This document shows positions 44,782 through 53,532 of a stretch of 64,000 bases of DNA, piece after piece; within the stretch, counting starts at the first letter, position 1; each line of letters opens with the position of its first letter. Below the pieces are notes generated by a model. The model was given only the letters and a program-made list of their open reading frames with translations. It searched no databases and was not told the DNA's origin. This stretch comes from Streptomyces sp. A0958 (lineage in GTDB: Bacteria; Actinomycetota; Actinomycetes; Streptomycetales; Streptomycetaceae). A program made the translations under genes and the position numbers. The stretch spans positions 1-64,000 of the forward strand of contig NZ_SSBK01000028.1 in NCBI RefSeq assembly GCF_004795035.1, given 5' to 3'.

Positions 44782-46896
44782 TCAGGGGGCTTTGACGAGT
44801 TCCGGTGCGCGGGGCGCGGACGCGCCGGGGGTGCGGCTGAGCGCGCCCGGCCACCAGATCCTGCGCTGCAGGGCCACGCTCGCCGATGTCACCAGGTAGG
44901 TGCGGACGAGGAAGGTGTCCAGAAGGACGCCGACGGCGATCACGAAGCCCATTTCGACGAGGGCGGCCAGCGGCATGTTCGTCAGGACGACGAACGTGGC
45001 GGCGAGGACGAGCCCGGCCGATGCGATGACCCCGCCGGTGGTACGCAGGGCGGTCAGCGCGGCCTCGGTGGGTTCGGCGCCGCGCCGGGCCTCTTCGCGG
45101 ACCCGGTGCATCAGGAAGATGCCGTAGTCGACGCCGAGGGCGACCAGGAAGACGAAGGAGAGCAGGGGCAGTCCGGGGTCGGTGCCCTTGAGCCCGAGGA
45201 GCGGTTCGAAGAGGAGTCCGCCGATGCCGAGGGATGCGCCCCAGACCGCGACGACGGCGGCGACGAGCAGCAGGGGCGCGACGAGGCTGCGCAGCAGGGC
45301 GATCAGGACGAGGAGGACGGAGAGCAGTACGAGCGGGACGACGACCTTCAGGTCCCGGGAGCCGGCCGTCTCCAGGTCCATCTGCTGGGCGGTCGGGCCG
45401 CCGACGTGGCTGCCGGGCAGCCGTTCGCGCAGGGCCAGGACGGTGGCCTTCTCACCCGCGGACTCGGGTGCGGCCGAGGTGGTGACGGACAGTTCGGTCC
45501 AGCCGCCGCCGCTGCGGCCCCGCTCGGCGGCGACGCCCTCGGTGGCCCGGGCCTTCGCCAGCGTCTCGGCGGCCCGTTCGGTGGGGGTGGTCACGGTGAC
45601 CGGCCGGCTGGAGCGGCCGGGGTAGGCGTCGGCGAGGGTCGCCATGGCCACGACCGAGTCCGGCTCGGTGGTGAAGGAGTCCTCCTGCTTGAGGTCGCCG
45701 GGCAGGTTGAGGACCCCGAGCGACAGCGCGCCCAGCAGGGCCCCGCCGGTGACGAGGACGGCGACGGGCCGGCGCCCGGCGGAGCCGCCCATGGCGGCGA
45801 ACAGCGAGCGGCGGCGACGCGGCTCGGAGCCGTACACGGGCACGAGCGGCCAGAACACCCGGCGGCCCAGCAGGACCAGGACGGCAGGCAGCAGGGTCAG
45901 CATCGCCAGGAGCGCGCACAGCACGCCGACGGCGGCGATGGGGCCCATGCCCCGGCTGCTGCTGAGATCGGCGGCCAGCAGGCACAGGAGGCCCGCCGCG
46001 ACCGTCCCGGACGAGGCAAGGACGGCGGGCCCGCAGCCGCGCAGCGCCGCCGCCATCGCCTCGTGGGGGCGTTCGGCGCGGGTCAGTTCCTCGCGGTAGC
46101 GGGAGACGAGCAGCAGTGCGTAGTCGGTGCCCGCGCCGAAGACGAGGATGGTCATCACGGCGGAGCTCTGGCCGGTGACGGTGACGTCGAAGCCCCGGTT
46201 GAGGCCGTGGACGACACCCATCGACAGGGCGTCGGCGACGCCCGCGACGACGAGCGGCACCAGCCACAGCAGTGGGCTGCGGTAGATGAGGATCAGCAGG
46301 ACCGCGACGACGGCGACGGTCGTGTAGAGCAGCGGTCCGCCGAGCGAGCCGTAGACCTTCTGGGCGTCCACGGTCAACGCCCCGGGCCCGCCGACCTCGG
46401 CGGCCAGTCCGTCGCCGCCCCGCACGGTCTCGCGGACATCGTCGACGAAGGCGGTGCGGGCCTCGTCGTCCTGTCCGGGCTCCGTCGTGGAGACCGGGTA
46501 CATCAGCGTGGTGCCGTCCTTCGACGGGACGGCGCGCGGGGGCGCGGCAAGGGTGTGGCCGCTCGCCACCTCGGCGGTCTGCCGGTCCGCGAGGGCCCGG
46601 TCCGCGGCGGTCAGCCCGCTGTCGCGGTGGTAGACGAGCACGAGGTCGGTGGACTCGCCGCCGGGCAGCGCGTCCTGGACCTTCGCGACCTGCGTGGAGT
46701 CGGCGCTCGTCGGGAGGTAGTCGACGGCCCGGTTCTGCTGTACGTCGGCCAGCTTGCCCGCCAGCGGTCCGGCGATCGCGAGCGCGGCGACCCAGAGGGC
46801 GACGATCGCCCAGGGCAGCATGCGCCACCGGCTGTGCGCCCGCGCCCGCTCGTCGGCGTCCTGTGCGCTCTCGCCCGCGTTCTGTGCGGTTCTCAT
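44782..46896 (-). CDS. MMPL-family transporter
   Basis: The 704-aa RND-like membrane protein has about 12 TM helices in two repeats, each preceded by a large external loop (about 40-160 and 390-500). The TM4/TM10 Asp motifs are visible (VFGAGTDYALLLVSRYRE and FLVALGVDYGIFLMHRVREE). Actinobacterial MmpL proteins export lipids or small molecules using proton motive force. It heads an operon with a two-component system, which may sense its substrate or envelope stress. ATG 46896 follows a G-rich ribosome site. Confidence 0.9.
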   Translation of the reverse strand: MRTAQNAGESAQDADERARAHSRWRMLPWAIVALWVAALAIAGPLAGKLADVQQNRAVDYLPTSADSTQVAKVQDALPGGESTDLVLVYHRDSGLTAADRALADRQTAEVASGHTLAAPPRAVPSKDGTTLMYPVSTTEPGQDDEARTAFVDDVRETVRGGDGLAAEVGGPGALTVDAQKVYGSLGGPLLYTTVAVVAVLLILIYRSPLLWLVPLVVAGVADALSMGVVHGLNRGFDVTVTGQSSAVMTILVFGAGTDYALLLVSRYREELTRAERPHEAMAAALRGCGPAVLASSGTVAAGLLCLLAADLSSSRGMGPIAAVGVLCALLAMLTLLPAVLVLLGRRVFWPLVPVYGSEPRRRRSLFAAMGGSAGRRPVAVLVTGGALLGALSLGVLNLPGDLKQEDSFTTEPDSVVAMATLADAYPGRSSRPVTVTTPTERAAETLAKARATEGVAAERGRSGGGWTELSVTTSAAPESAGEKATVLALRERLPGSHVGGPTAQQMDLETAGSRDLKVVVPLVLLSVLLVLIALLRSLVAPLLLVAAVVAVWGASLGIGGLLFEPLLGLKGTDPGLPLLSFVFLVALGVDYGIFLMHRVREEARRGAEPTEAALTALRTTGGVIASAGLVLAATFVVLTNMPLAALVEMGFVIAVGVLLDTFLVRTYLVTSASVALQRRIWWPGALSRTPGASAPRAPELVKAP

Positions 46897-47020
46897 GGGA
46901 GGCCCCCTTTTTCGTCCGTCCGGGTGTCCGGTCCTGTCCAGACTTCCGTCGGGGCGGGGGCGACGCGTCGCGCCGGGGGCCGACTTCGCGGCTACTTCCG
47001 GGGAGGGTGCGCCGCTCCGG

Positions 47021-47818
47021 TTACTCCCCGGGGAGTACGGGGGCGGAGGAGGCCTGCGGCCGGGCGGGCCCGTCGGGGAGGCGGCCCCAGCGGGGGTCGT
47101 CCCAGCGGTCGGCGGCGAGGCCGAGCAGCCGTATCCGGTCGATGAGTTCCGCCGGTGCGCCGTGGGCGCGGAGCCGGGCGGGGGCGTACCGGACGAGCCA
47201 GGCGGTGAGCGTGGCCCGGATCTCGTCCTCGTCGTCCCAGGCGGTCCAGGGCAGTTGGTCCCCGAGCAGCTCCCACTCCCACGCGGCGACCAGGCCGGCC
47301 AGATGACCGTCCGCCGGGGGCCCGGTCAGCGCCTCCCAGGCGGCGAGCCAGGGCCCGGCGGTGGCGGATGCCTCGATGACCGTCGTCAGGACGTCGTGCA
47401 CAGGCACCACCGGATGCGGCTCGCTCAGGGTGGACGCCCACCAGGCGTGCAGGAACTCCCGGACCGCCGCGGCCTGCGCGTCGGGCCACTCCTGCCAGCG
47501 GCCCAGGGAGAACGAGCGCCCGACGTCCGCCGGCCAGGCGTCGTCGAGACCGCCGGCGAGGGCGCGGGCGAACTGCGGCAGGATGCGGCGCAGCACGGCG
47601 CCGTGGTCGGTCCAGTCCGTGGCCTGCCAGCTGCGCCGCAGCAGGTCGGGGTCCAGCGCGGTGTCCGGCGTCTTGAGCTGCGCCAGCTCCTCGGGACCGC
47701 CCCAGTGGCACTCGCAGTTGTGCTCGTCGGGGTGGGCGGTCATGCCGGCGAAGGTGACGCTCAGGTGGTCCAGCGCGGCGGCAAGGCGCAGGCGTGCGCC
47801 GGTCTGCTCGGGGCTCAT
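47021..47818 (-). CDS. Hypothetical protein (265 aa), Streptomyces-type
   Basis: I do not recognise a family. The product is soluble, rich in Trp and acidic residues and probably all-helical (ARLRLAAALDHLSVTFAG; WQATDWTDHGAVLRRILPQF; LVAAWEWELLGDQLPW; AWLVRYAPARLRAHGAP). It has a CECHWGGPEEL motif near residue 36 but no other Cys pair. GC3 bias is strong, so it is a real gene. It lies downstream of the TerB-like gene on the same strand (77-nt gap). Confidence 0.7.
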   Translation of the reverse strand: MSPEQTGARLRLAAALDHLSVTFAGMTAHPDEHNCECHWGGPEELAQLKTPDTALDPDLLRRSWQATDWTDHGAVLRRILPQFARALAGGLDDAWPADVGRSFSLGRWQEWPDAQAAAVREFLHAWWASTLSEPHPVVPVHDVLTTVIEASATAGPWLAAWEALTGPPADGHLAGLVAAWEWELLGDQLPWTAWDDEDEIRATLTAWLVRYAPARLRAHGAPAELIDRIRLLGLAADRWDDPRWGRLPDGPARPQASSAPVLPGE

Positions 47819-47895
47819 CGGGGAGCTCGCAATCGGGGCTCCGGGGGCTTGCGCCGTCCGAAGAGACCCAATCTACCGGGGCGCCGTCCGGAGGG

Positions 47896-48600
47896 TCAGG
47901 AGGGCGTACGCGCCGCCGCGGCGAGGAGACGGGCGGTGTCCTCGGCGCGGAGCCGCAGCGCCCCGCCGACCGTGGCCAGCACCTCGCGTTCGGCCGGGCT
48001 GTACGCCCCGTCGGCGAGGGCGATCCGGGCGCCCTGAAGCAGAATCGATTCGCGTCCGGCGGGGGCGAGGTGCGGGGCGAGCGGTTCCAGCGCCTCGTGG
48101 AGCTCGATCGCGAGGGCCGCCCCGCAGGCCTCGGCCGCGGGGTCGAACGCGGAACCGTGGCCGATGTCGGCGGACAGGACCTCCACGACGGTGGCAAGCT
48201 GCTCCGACGTGCAGTCGTCGAAGCCGGCGCCGCGCACGGTCTCGACCGCGGTCTCCAGGACCGTACGGGAGGTGCTGCCGCCCGCCGCGAGGACGCCGAG
48301 GGCCACGGTGTGCACAGCGTCCCTGAGCATCGCGGAGAACCGGGTGGTGGTGGGGTGGTCGAGCGCCTCCGGGTCGAAGTGCTGGTGGCAGGCGGCGCAT
48401 TCGACGACCGGGCCCGCGGTGCCGCGCCGCAGCAGCGGCACACCGAGCACGGTGAAGCGGCGACGGCCGGTGAGACGGCGGTAGTTGCGGTCGCCTCCGC
48501 AGCCGGGGCAGAAGAACTCCCCGTCGCCCACGGCGTCCCACAGCGTGCGGGTGCCGCAGATACGCAGCTTCATGGCGCGTTGTCCCAGGGCTGACCGCAC
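47896..48600 (-). CDS. Zinc-ribbon plus TerB-like domain protein
   Basis: The 234-aa product begins with a zinc ribbon split around a linker (FFCPGCGGDRNYRR ... VECAACHQHFDPE, residues ~27-75). A helical TerB-like domain follows, with two similar halves (about 85-150 and 160-225, the latter ALADGAYSPAEREVLATVGGAL). TerB domains occur in tellurite-resistance and stress membrane complexes, but the role here is unknown. GTG 48600 is favoured (GGAGG 8 nt upstream); ATG 48573 (MKLRICGTRTLWD) is an alternative. Confidence 0.78.
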   Translation of the reverse strand: MRSALGQRAMKLRICGTRTLWDAVGDGEFFCPGCGGDRNYRRLTGRRRFTVLGVPLLRRGTAGPVVECAACHQHFDPEALDHPTTTRFSAMLRDAVHTVALGVLAAGGSTSRTVLETAVETVRGAGFDDCTSEQLATVVEVLSADIGHGSAFDPAAEACGAALAIELHEALEPLAPHLAPAGRESILLQGARIALADGAYSPAEREVLATVGGALRLRAEDTARLLAAAARTPS

Positions 48601-48739
48601 GTCGCACACCTCCGTAACTCCCCCGTGCCCCCAAGGGCGCGGGAGGTACCCCTCGGCATCATTGCCGTGTGAACGTGATGTTAACCACATCCCCGTGGCG
48701 CCGTCAGTACCTCGCCTGTCACAACCGCCCGGAGATGGC

Positions 48740-48777
48740 CGAACCCCGCCCCCCGGAAGCGGGTGGGGCGGGGTTCG
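48740..48777 (-). terminator. 13-bp hairpin terminator after leuA
   Basis: CGAACCCCGCCCC (48740-48752) and GGGGCGGGGTTCG (48765-48777) pair perfectly with a 12-nt loop, 38 nt beyond the leuA stop codon. Confidence 0.82.
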
Positions 48778-48814
48778 TCGGACCGTACGGCTCCGGGCCC
48801 TTTCGGGCGCCGGA

Positions 48815-50602
48815 TCAGCGGGTGGCGCGGTTGACGGCCGAGACGACCGCCTTCAGGGAGGCCCGGGTGGTGTTGGCGTCGATACCGATGCCCCACAGGA
48901 CCTTTCCGTCGATGGCGCACTCGATGTACGAGGCGGCCTGTGCGCTCGCGCCCTCGCTCATGGTGTGCTCGGTGTAGTCCAGCAGCCGGGCGTCGATGCC
49001 GATGGCCTGCAGCGCTTCGAAGAACGCGGAGATCGGGCCGTTGCCGGTGCCGGTCAGCACGGTGTCCGCGCCGTCCACGGTCGCCTCGACGGTGATCGTG
49101 TCGCGGCCGTCGGAACCGGTCGTGCTCTGGCCGGAGCGGATCTGTACGCGGCCCCAGGCGTTGTCCGGGTTGGGCAGGTACTCGTCCTGGAACACGGTCC
49201 AGATCTGCGCCGGCGTGACCTCGCCGCCCTCGGCGTCGGTCTTGGCCTGAATGATCCGGGAGAACTCGATCTGCATCCGGCGCGGCAGGTCCAGCTTGTG
49301 GTCGTTCTTCAGGACGTACGCGATGCCGCCCTTGCCGGACTGCGAGTTGACCCGGATGACCGCCTCGTAGGAGCGGCCGACGTCCTTCGGGTCGATCGGC
49401 AGGTACGGCACGGCCCACTCGATGTCGTCCACCGTCCTGCCCTGGGCGGCCGCGTCGGTCTCCATGGCGTCGAAGCCCTTCTTGATGGCGTCCTGGTGGG
49501 AGCCGGAGAAGGCGGTGTAGACCAGGTCGCCCGCGTAGGGGTGGCGCGGGTGGACCTCCATCTGGTTGCAGTACTCGCTGGTGCGGCGGATCTCGTCGAT
49601 CTGAGAGAAGTCGATCTGCGGGTCCACGCCCTGTGAGAACAGGTTCATGCCCAGCGTCACCAGGTCGACGTTGCCGGTGCGCTCGCCCTGGCCGAACAGG
49701 CAGCCTTCGATCCGGTCCGCCCCCGCCATCAGGGCCAGTTCGGCGGCGGCGACGGCGGTGCCGCGGTCGTTGTGCGGGTGGACGGACAGGCAGACGAACT
49801 CGCGGCGCGACAGGTTGCGCGACATCCACTCGAACCGGTCCGCGTGCGTGGACGGCGTCGAACGCTCCACGGTGGCGGGCAGGTTGAGGATGATCTCGCG
49901 GCCCTCCTCGGGCTGCCAGACGTCACAGACCGCCTCGCAGACCTCCAGGGCGAAGTCCAGCTCGGTGTCGGTGAAGATCTCGGGGCTGTACTGGTAGCCG
50001 AAGATCGTCTCCTCGCCCAGGATCTTCTCGGCGTACTCCATGACCAGCCGGGTGCCGTCCACGGCGATCTGCTTGACCTCGTCCCGGGTGCCTCGGAAGA
50101 CCACGCGGCGGAAGGTGGGGGCGGTCGCGTTGTACAGGTGGACGGTGGCGCGGTGGGCGCCGCGCAGTGACTCGACGGTGCGCTCGATCAGTTCCTCGCG
50201 GGCCTGCGTCAGGACGGAGATCGTCACGTCCTCGGGGATCGCGCCCTCTTCGATGATGGAGCGGACGAACGCGAAGTCGGTCTCACCGGAGGACGGGAAG
50301 CCGACCTCGATCTCCTTGTAGCCCATGCGTACGAGCAGGTCGAACATCTCGCGCTTGCGGGCCGGCGACATCGGGTCGATCAGGGCCTGGTTGCCGTCGC
50401 GCAGGTCGGTGGAGAGCCAGCGGGGAGCCTTGGTGATCCGCTTCTCGGGCCAGGTGCGGTCGGGGATGTCGACGGCCTCGTAGCGGCCGTACTTGTGGAC
50501 CGGCATCCCGGACGGCTTCTGCAGCACCGTCGCGTTGGTGATCGGCGTGGGGCGGCCGACGGCGTTCGAGGCGGGGGGCTGCGCGGGATTCACTGCGGTC
50601 AT
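48815..50602 (-). CDS. leuA: 2-isopropylmalate synthase
   Basis: The 595-aa enzyme condenses acetyl-CoA and 2-oxoisovalerate, the first committed step of leucine synthesis. The catalytic barrel has STDLRDGNQAL (metal Asp), GFPSSGETDF and the HPHNDRG motif with metal His residues. The C-terminal LeuA regulatory domain (about 460-595) mediates leucine feedback. Length suits the actinobacterial LeuA2 type. ATG 50602 follows a GAGGAG-rich site. Expression is probably controlled by the leader peptide and attenuator upstream. Confidence 0.97.
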   Translation of the reverse strand: MTAVNPAQPPASNAVGRPTPITNATVLQKPSGMPVHKYGRYEAVDIPDRTWPEKRITKAPRWLSTDLRDGNQALIDPMSPARKREMFDLLVRMGYKEIEVGFPSSGETDFAFVRSIIEEGAIPEDVTISVLTQAREELIERTVESLRGAHRATVHLYNATAPTFRRVVFRGTRDEVKQIAVDGTRLVMEYAEKILGEETIFGYQYSPEIFTDTELDFALEVCEAVCDVWQPEEGREIILNLPATVERSTPSTHADRFEWMSRNLSRREFVCLSVHPHNDRGTAVAAAELALMAGADRIEGCLFGQGERTGNVDLVTLGMNLFSQGVDPQIDFSQIDEIRRTSEYCNQMEVHPRHPYAGDLVYTAFSGSHQDAIKKGFDAMETDAAAQGRTVDDIEWAVPYLPIDPKDVGRSYEAVIRVNSQSGKGGIAYVLKNDHKLDLPRRMQIEFSRIIQAKTDAEGGEVTPAQIWTVFQDEYLPNPDNAWGRVQIRSGQSTTGSDGRDTITVEATVDGADTVLTGTGNGPISAFFEALQAIGIDARLLDYTEHTMSEGASAQAASYIECAIDGKVLWGIGIDANTTRASLKAVVSAVNRATR

Positions 50603-50664
50603 GGCGTAGGGCTCCTCGGGGTCCTTCTACGGGACGGCCGACTGTGTCACTGCAACACCAGACT

Positions 50665-50708
50665 CCGCGGGGAGGGGGTCGGCCTACGACTACAGGCCCT
50701 CGCCGCGG
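50665..50708 (-). promoter_or_regulatory. leuA attenuator-type hairpins
   Basis: 50665-50676 pairs with 50697-50708 (12 bp, one mismatch) and overlaps the end of the leader ORF. An inner hairpin (GGCCT 50681-50685 with AGGCC 50694-50698) shares bases with the large stem, so the two compete. A ribosome paused on the Leu codons would change which one forms. Confidence 0.6.
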
Positions 50709-50737
50709 CAGCTAAGAAGAAGCAGCCCGAAACGCAT
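50690..50737 (-). CDS. leuL: leuA leader peptide
   Basis: ATG 50737 opens a 15-aa peptide MRFGLLLLSCRGEGL with four consecutive Leu codons (one CTG, three CTT; CTT is rare in this genome), located about 90 nt before leuA. Leader peptides like this are established for leuA attenuation in Streptomyces. A -10-like TAGTCT (50752-50747) sits 9 nt upstream of the ATG, so translation would start almost at the 5' end of the RNA. The tail codons lie within the attenuator hairpin. Confidence 0.88.
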   Translation of the reverse strand: MRFGLLLLSCRGEGL

Positions 50738-50848
50738 GATGCGTCGAGACTAGCCGAGGGGCGCCCGAGACGTCGGTGCTGTATCAGTATGCGGGACCGA
50801 GCGGCTGAAACACCCAACGGTGGCCAATCACTCTATTTCGTCAATCAC

Positions 50849-50858
50849 GGTTGCAACC
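50849..50858. promoter_or_regulatory. GGTTGCAACC palindrome before the M4 protease gene
   Basis: A perfect 10-bp palindrome lies 38 nt upstream of the protease start in the AT-richer divergent gap with leuA. It may be an operator. No regulator gene is adjacent. Confidence 0.3.
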
Positions 50859-50895
50859 AGTGACTTCGCGCTTACGCACTGCCACAGTCGTGTGT

Positions 50896-51972
50896 ATGCA
50901 GCCTCGATTCCAGCAGGGGTTCCACCCCGTCTTCTGCACCATCGTCCCGCCCCACCTCCTCGACAAACTGTCCCAGTCCGACGACCCCGTCCTCGCGGGC
51001 CGGGCCCGCCGCACCCTGCAGTCCGACGCCGCCCGGCGCACCCGGCGGCACATGACCACCGTCGCCCGGCCCACCGCCGCACCCGAGCCGGACGACGACC
51101 GGTCCGCCAAACCCGACCGCACGCTCTACGACTGCCGCCACGGCACGGACCTGCCGGGCACCAAGGTCCGCGCCGAGGGCGAGGACCCCACGTCCGACGC
51201 CAGCGTCAACCGCGCGTACGCGGGCCTCGGCGCCACCTTCGAACTGCTGCTCAGCGCCTACGGCCGACGCTCCATCGACGGCCACGGCCTGCCGCTGATC
51301 GGCTCCGTCCACTACGACGAGAAGTACAACAACGCCTTCTTCGACGGCGAGCAGATGGTCTTCGGTGACGGGGACGGCGAGATCTTCCTCGACTTCACCG
51401 TCGCCATCGACGTGATCGCCCACGAACTGACGCACGGCCTCACGCAGTACACGGCCAACCTGAGCTACTACGGCCAGTCCGGCGCGCTCAACGAGTCGGT
51501 CTCGGACGTCTTCGGCTCCCTCGTCAAGCAGCACTCGCTGGGCCAGACCGCCGCGCAGGCCGACTGGCTCATCGGCGAGGGTCTGCTGGCCCCAGGGGTC
51601 CAGGGCGTGGCGCTGCGCTCGATGAAGGCACCCGGCACGGCGTACGACGACGACGTGCTCGGCAAGGACCCGCAGCCCGCCTCCATGGACGACTACGTCC
51701 ACACCGGCGACGACAACGGCGGGGTGCACCTCAACTCCGGAATCCCCAACCGCGCGTTCTACCTCCTGGCGACCGCGCTCGGCGGCAGTTCCTGGGAGCG
51801 GGCGGGCCAGCTCTGGTTCGATGTGCTCACAGGTGGTGAACTGGCGGTGGACGCGGACTTCGCGGCCTTCGCCCGCCTGACCGTGGCGGCGGCGCGCAAC
51901 CGCTTCGGCGACGGCGACGAGGTCGAGGCGGTCCTCAAGGCCTGGTCGGAGGTGGGCGTTCCGACCAGTTAG
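50896..51972 (+). CDS. Protealysin-like M4 metalloprotease
   Basis: The 358-aa zinc protease has the HELTH motif at 176-180, the third zinc ligand Glu200 in GALNESVSDVFG and the catalytic His region DDNGGVHLNSGIPN. It lacks a signal peptide. Instead the short propeptide carries the protealysin-type signature HPVFCTIVPPHLLDKL (about 10-25), so it belongs to the intracellular or non-classically exported protealysin group rather than to secreted thermolysins. The next gene encodes an emfourin-like inhibitor, the known companion of this group. ATG 50896 is the start nearest the propeptide. Confidence 0.9.
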   Translation: MQPRFQQGFHPVFCTIVPPHLLDKLSQSDDPVLAGRARRTLQSDAARRTRRHMTTVARPTAAPEPDDDRSAKPDRTLYDCRHGTDLPGTKVRAEGEDPTSDASVNRAYAGLGATFELLLSAYGRRSIDGHGLPLIGSVHYDEKYNNAFFDGEQMVFGDGDGEIFLDFTVAIDVIAHELTHGLTQYTANLSYYGQSGALNESVSDVFGSLVKQHSLGQTAAQADWLIGEGLLAPGVQGVALRSMKAPGTAYDDDVLGKDPQPASMDDYVHTGDDNGGVHLNSGIPNRAFYLLATALGGSSWERAGQLWFDVLTGGELAVDADFAAFARLTVAAARNRFGDGDEVEAVLKAWSEVGVPTS

Positions 51973-52012
51973 GCAGACACCGACCGGCCCGTCCGGCGTG
52001 GAAGGACAGCAC

Positions 52013-52279
52013 ATGCGGATTCAGGTGAGCAGGACCGGCGGCTTCGCCGGTATCGCGCGCCACCGCGAGATCGACACATCCGGACGGGCCGACGCCCAGG
52101 AGTGGGAGGCCCTGGCGGGCTCAGCACTCGCCGAGGGCCAGGACGCCGCGCCCGGGGGCGTCCCGGACGGCTTCAGCTACCGGATAACGGTCGACGGCCG
52201 GACCGTGCACTGCGCGGACCCGCGCCTCACCGACGCCCAGCGCGCCCTGATCTCACGCATCCTGAAGGAGGGCGCGTGA
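52013..52279 (+). CDS. Emfourin-like inhibitor of the adjacent M4 protease
   Basis: The 88-aa small protein begins MRIQVSRTGGFAGIARHREID, the emfourin hallmark (RTGGFAGI followed by a charged strand), and ends in a helix. Emfourins are protein inhibitors of protealysin-like proteases encoded beside them. The gene lies 40 nt after the protease, on the same strand, with GAAGGA 6 nt before ATG 52013. Inhibition has not been shown for this protein; the assignment rests on family pattern and linkage. Confidence 0.8.
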   Translation: MRIQVSRTGGFAGIARHREIDTSGRADAQEWEALAGSALAEGQDAAPGGVPDGFSYRITVDGRTVHCADPRLTDAQRALISRILKEGA

Positions 52280-52354
52280 GATGGGCGGGCGGTGAGACGG
52301 GCGGGTGACGCGGGCGGGCGGGTGACGCGGGCGGGCCCGTAAGACGGGGCCCGG

Positions 52355-52394
52355 CTGGCGCCGCTCAGAACCCCAGCTTGCGCAATTGCTTGGG
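52355..52394 (-). repeat. Duplicated copy of the era 3' end
   Basis: These 40 bp match 52487-52526 at 38 positions and encode the same last residues as era (PKQLRKLGF and stop) on the minus strand. The sequence upstream of this copy does not continue era. It is an orphan partial duplication downstream of the real gene. Confidence 0.85.
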
Positions 52395-52496
52395 GGCCCA
52401 CTCCCACGGCCGCCCTCGCACCCCCCTCGGCCCCAGGGGGCCTCAGCGGCTTCGCACGGCTGCGCCGGCCTCCGGCCGCCGGGTTCCTGGCGCCGC

Positions 52497-53462
52497 TCAG
52501 AAACCCAGCTTGCGCAACTGCTTGGGATCGCGCTGCCAGTCCTTGGCGACCTTCACGTGCAGGTCGAGGAAGACCGGGGTGCCGAGCAGGGCCTCGATGT
52601 GCTTGCGGGACTTGGTGCCGACGTCCTTCAGGCGCTTGCCCTTGGGGCCGATGATGATGCCCTTCTGGCTGGGGCGTTCGATGTAGACGTTGGCGTGGAT
52701 GTCCAGCAGCGGCTTGTCCGCCGGCCGGTCCTCGCGCGGCAGCATCTCCTCGACGACCACCGCGATGGAGTGCGGCAACTCGTCGCGTACGCCTTCGAGC
52801 GCGGCCTCGCGGATCAGCTCCGCGACCATGACCATCTCCGGCTCGTCGGTGAGGTCGCCCTCGGGGTAGAGCGGCGGGCTCTTGGGCAGGAGGGGGGCGA
52901 TCAGGTCGGCCAGCAGCTCGACCTGCTGGTCCTTGACGGCCGAGACCGGGACGATCTCCGCCCACTCGAAGCCGAGCTCCTCGCCGAGCCGGGAGACGGC
53001 CAGCAGCTGTTCGGCGAGCTGCTTGGAGTCGACCAGGTCGGTCTTGGTGATGATCGCGATCTTGGGCGTCTTCCTGATGCCCGCGAGTTCCTTGACGATG
53101 TACTTGTCGCCGGGGCCGAGCTTCTGGTCGGCGGGCAGGCAGAAGCCGATGACGTCGACCTCGGCCCAGGTGGTGCGCACGATGTCGTTGAGCCGCTCCC
53201 CCAGCAGGGTGCGCGGCTTGTGGAGGCCGGGGGTGTCGACCAGGATCAGCTGGGCGTCCGGCCGGTGCACGATCCCGCGCACGGTGTGCCGGGTCGTCTG
53301 CGGCCGGTTGGACGTGATGGCCACCTTCCGGCCGACCAGAGCGTTCGTCAGGGTGGACTTGCCCGCGTTGGGACGTCCCACGAAGCAGGCGAAACCGGCC
53401 CGGTGGGGGGCGGTGTTCTCAGCCTGCCGCGCAGCGGCTTCAGGGTTAGGTCGAGCGCTCAT
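52497..53462 (-). CDS. era: GTPase Era
   Basis: The 321-aa GTPase binds 16S rRNA and assists 30S maturation. G1 is GRPNAGKST (residues 29-37), and G2 lies near TTRH. G3 is VDTPGLH, G4 is ITKTDLVD, and the C-terminal KH domain has GIIIGPKGKRLKDVG. ATG 53462 lies 7 nt after GACAAT with no Shine-Dalgarno (an ATG at 53471 is an alternative). Its last codons are duplicated downstream. Confidence 0.96.
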   Translation of the reverse strand: MSARPNPEAAARQAENTAPHRAGFACFVGRPNAGKSTLTNALVGRKVAITSNRPQTTRHTVRGIVHRPDAQLILVDTPGLHKPRTLLGERLNDIVRTTWAEVDVIGFCLPADQKLGPGDKYIVKELAGIRKTPKIAIITKTDLVDSKQLAEQLLAVSRLGEELGFEWAEIVPVSAVKDQQVELLADLIAPLLPKSPPLYPEGDLTDEPEMVMVAELIREAALEGVRDELPHSIAVVVEEMLPREDRPADKPLLDIHANVYIERPSQKGIIIGPKGKRLKDVGTKSRKHIEALLGTPVFLDLHVKVAKDWQRDPKQLRKLGF

Positions 53463-53532
53463 GGCGCCCATTGTCCCCGATCGCGGGGACCGCGGGGCAC
53501 CGAGGCGCCCGCCACGGCCCCCGGGCCCCGCT

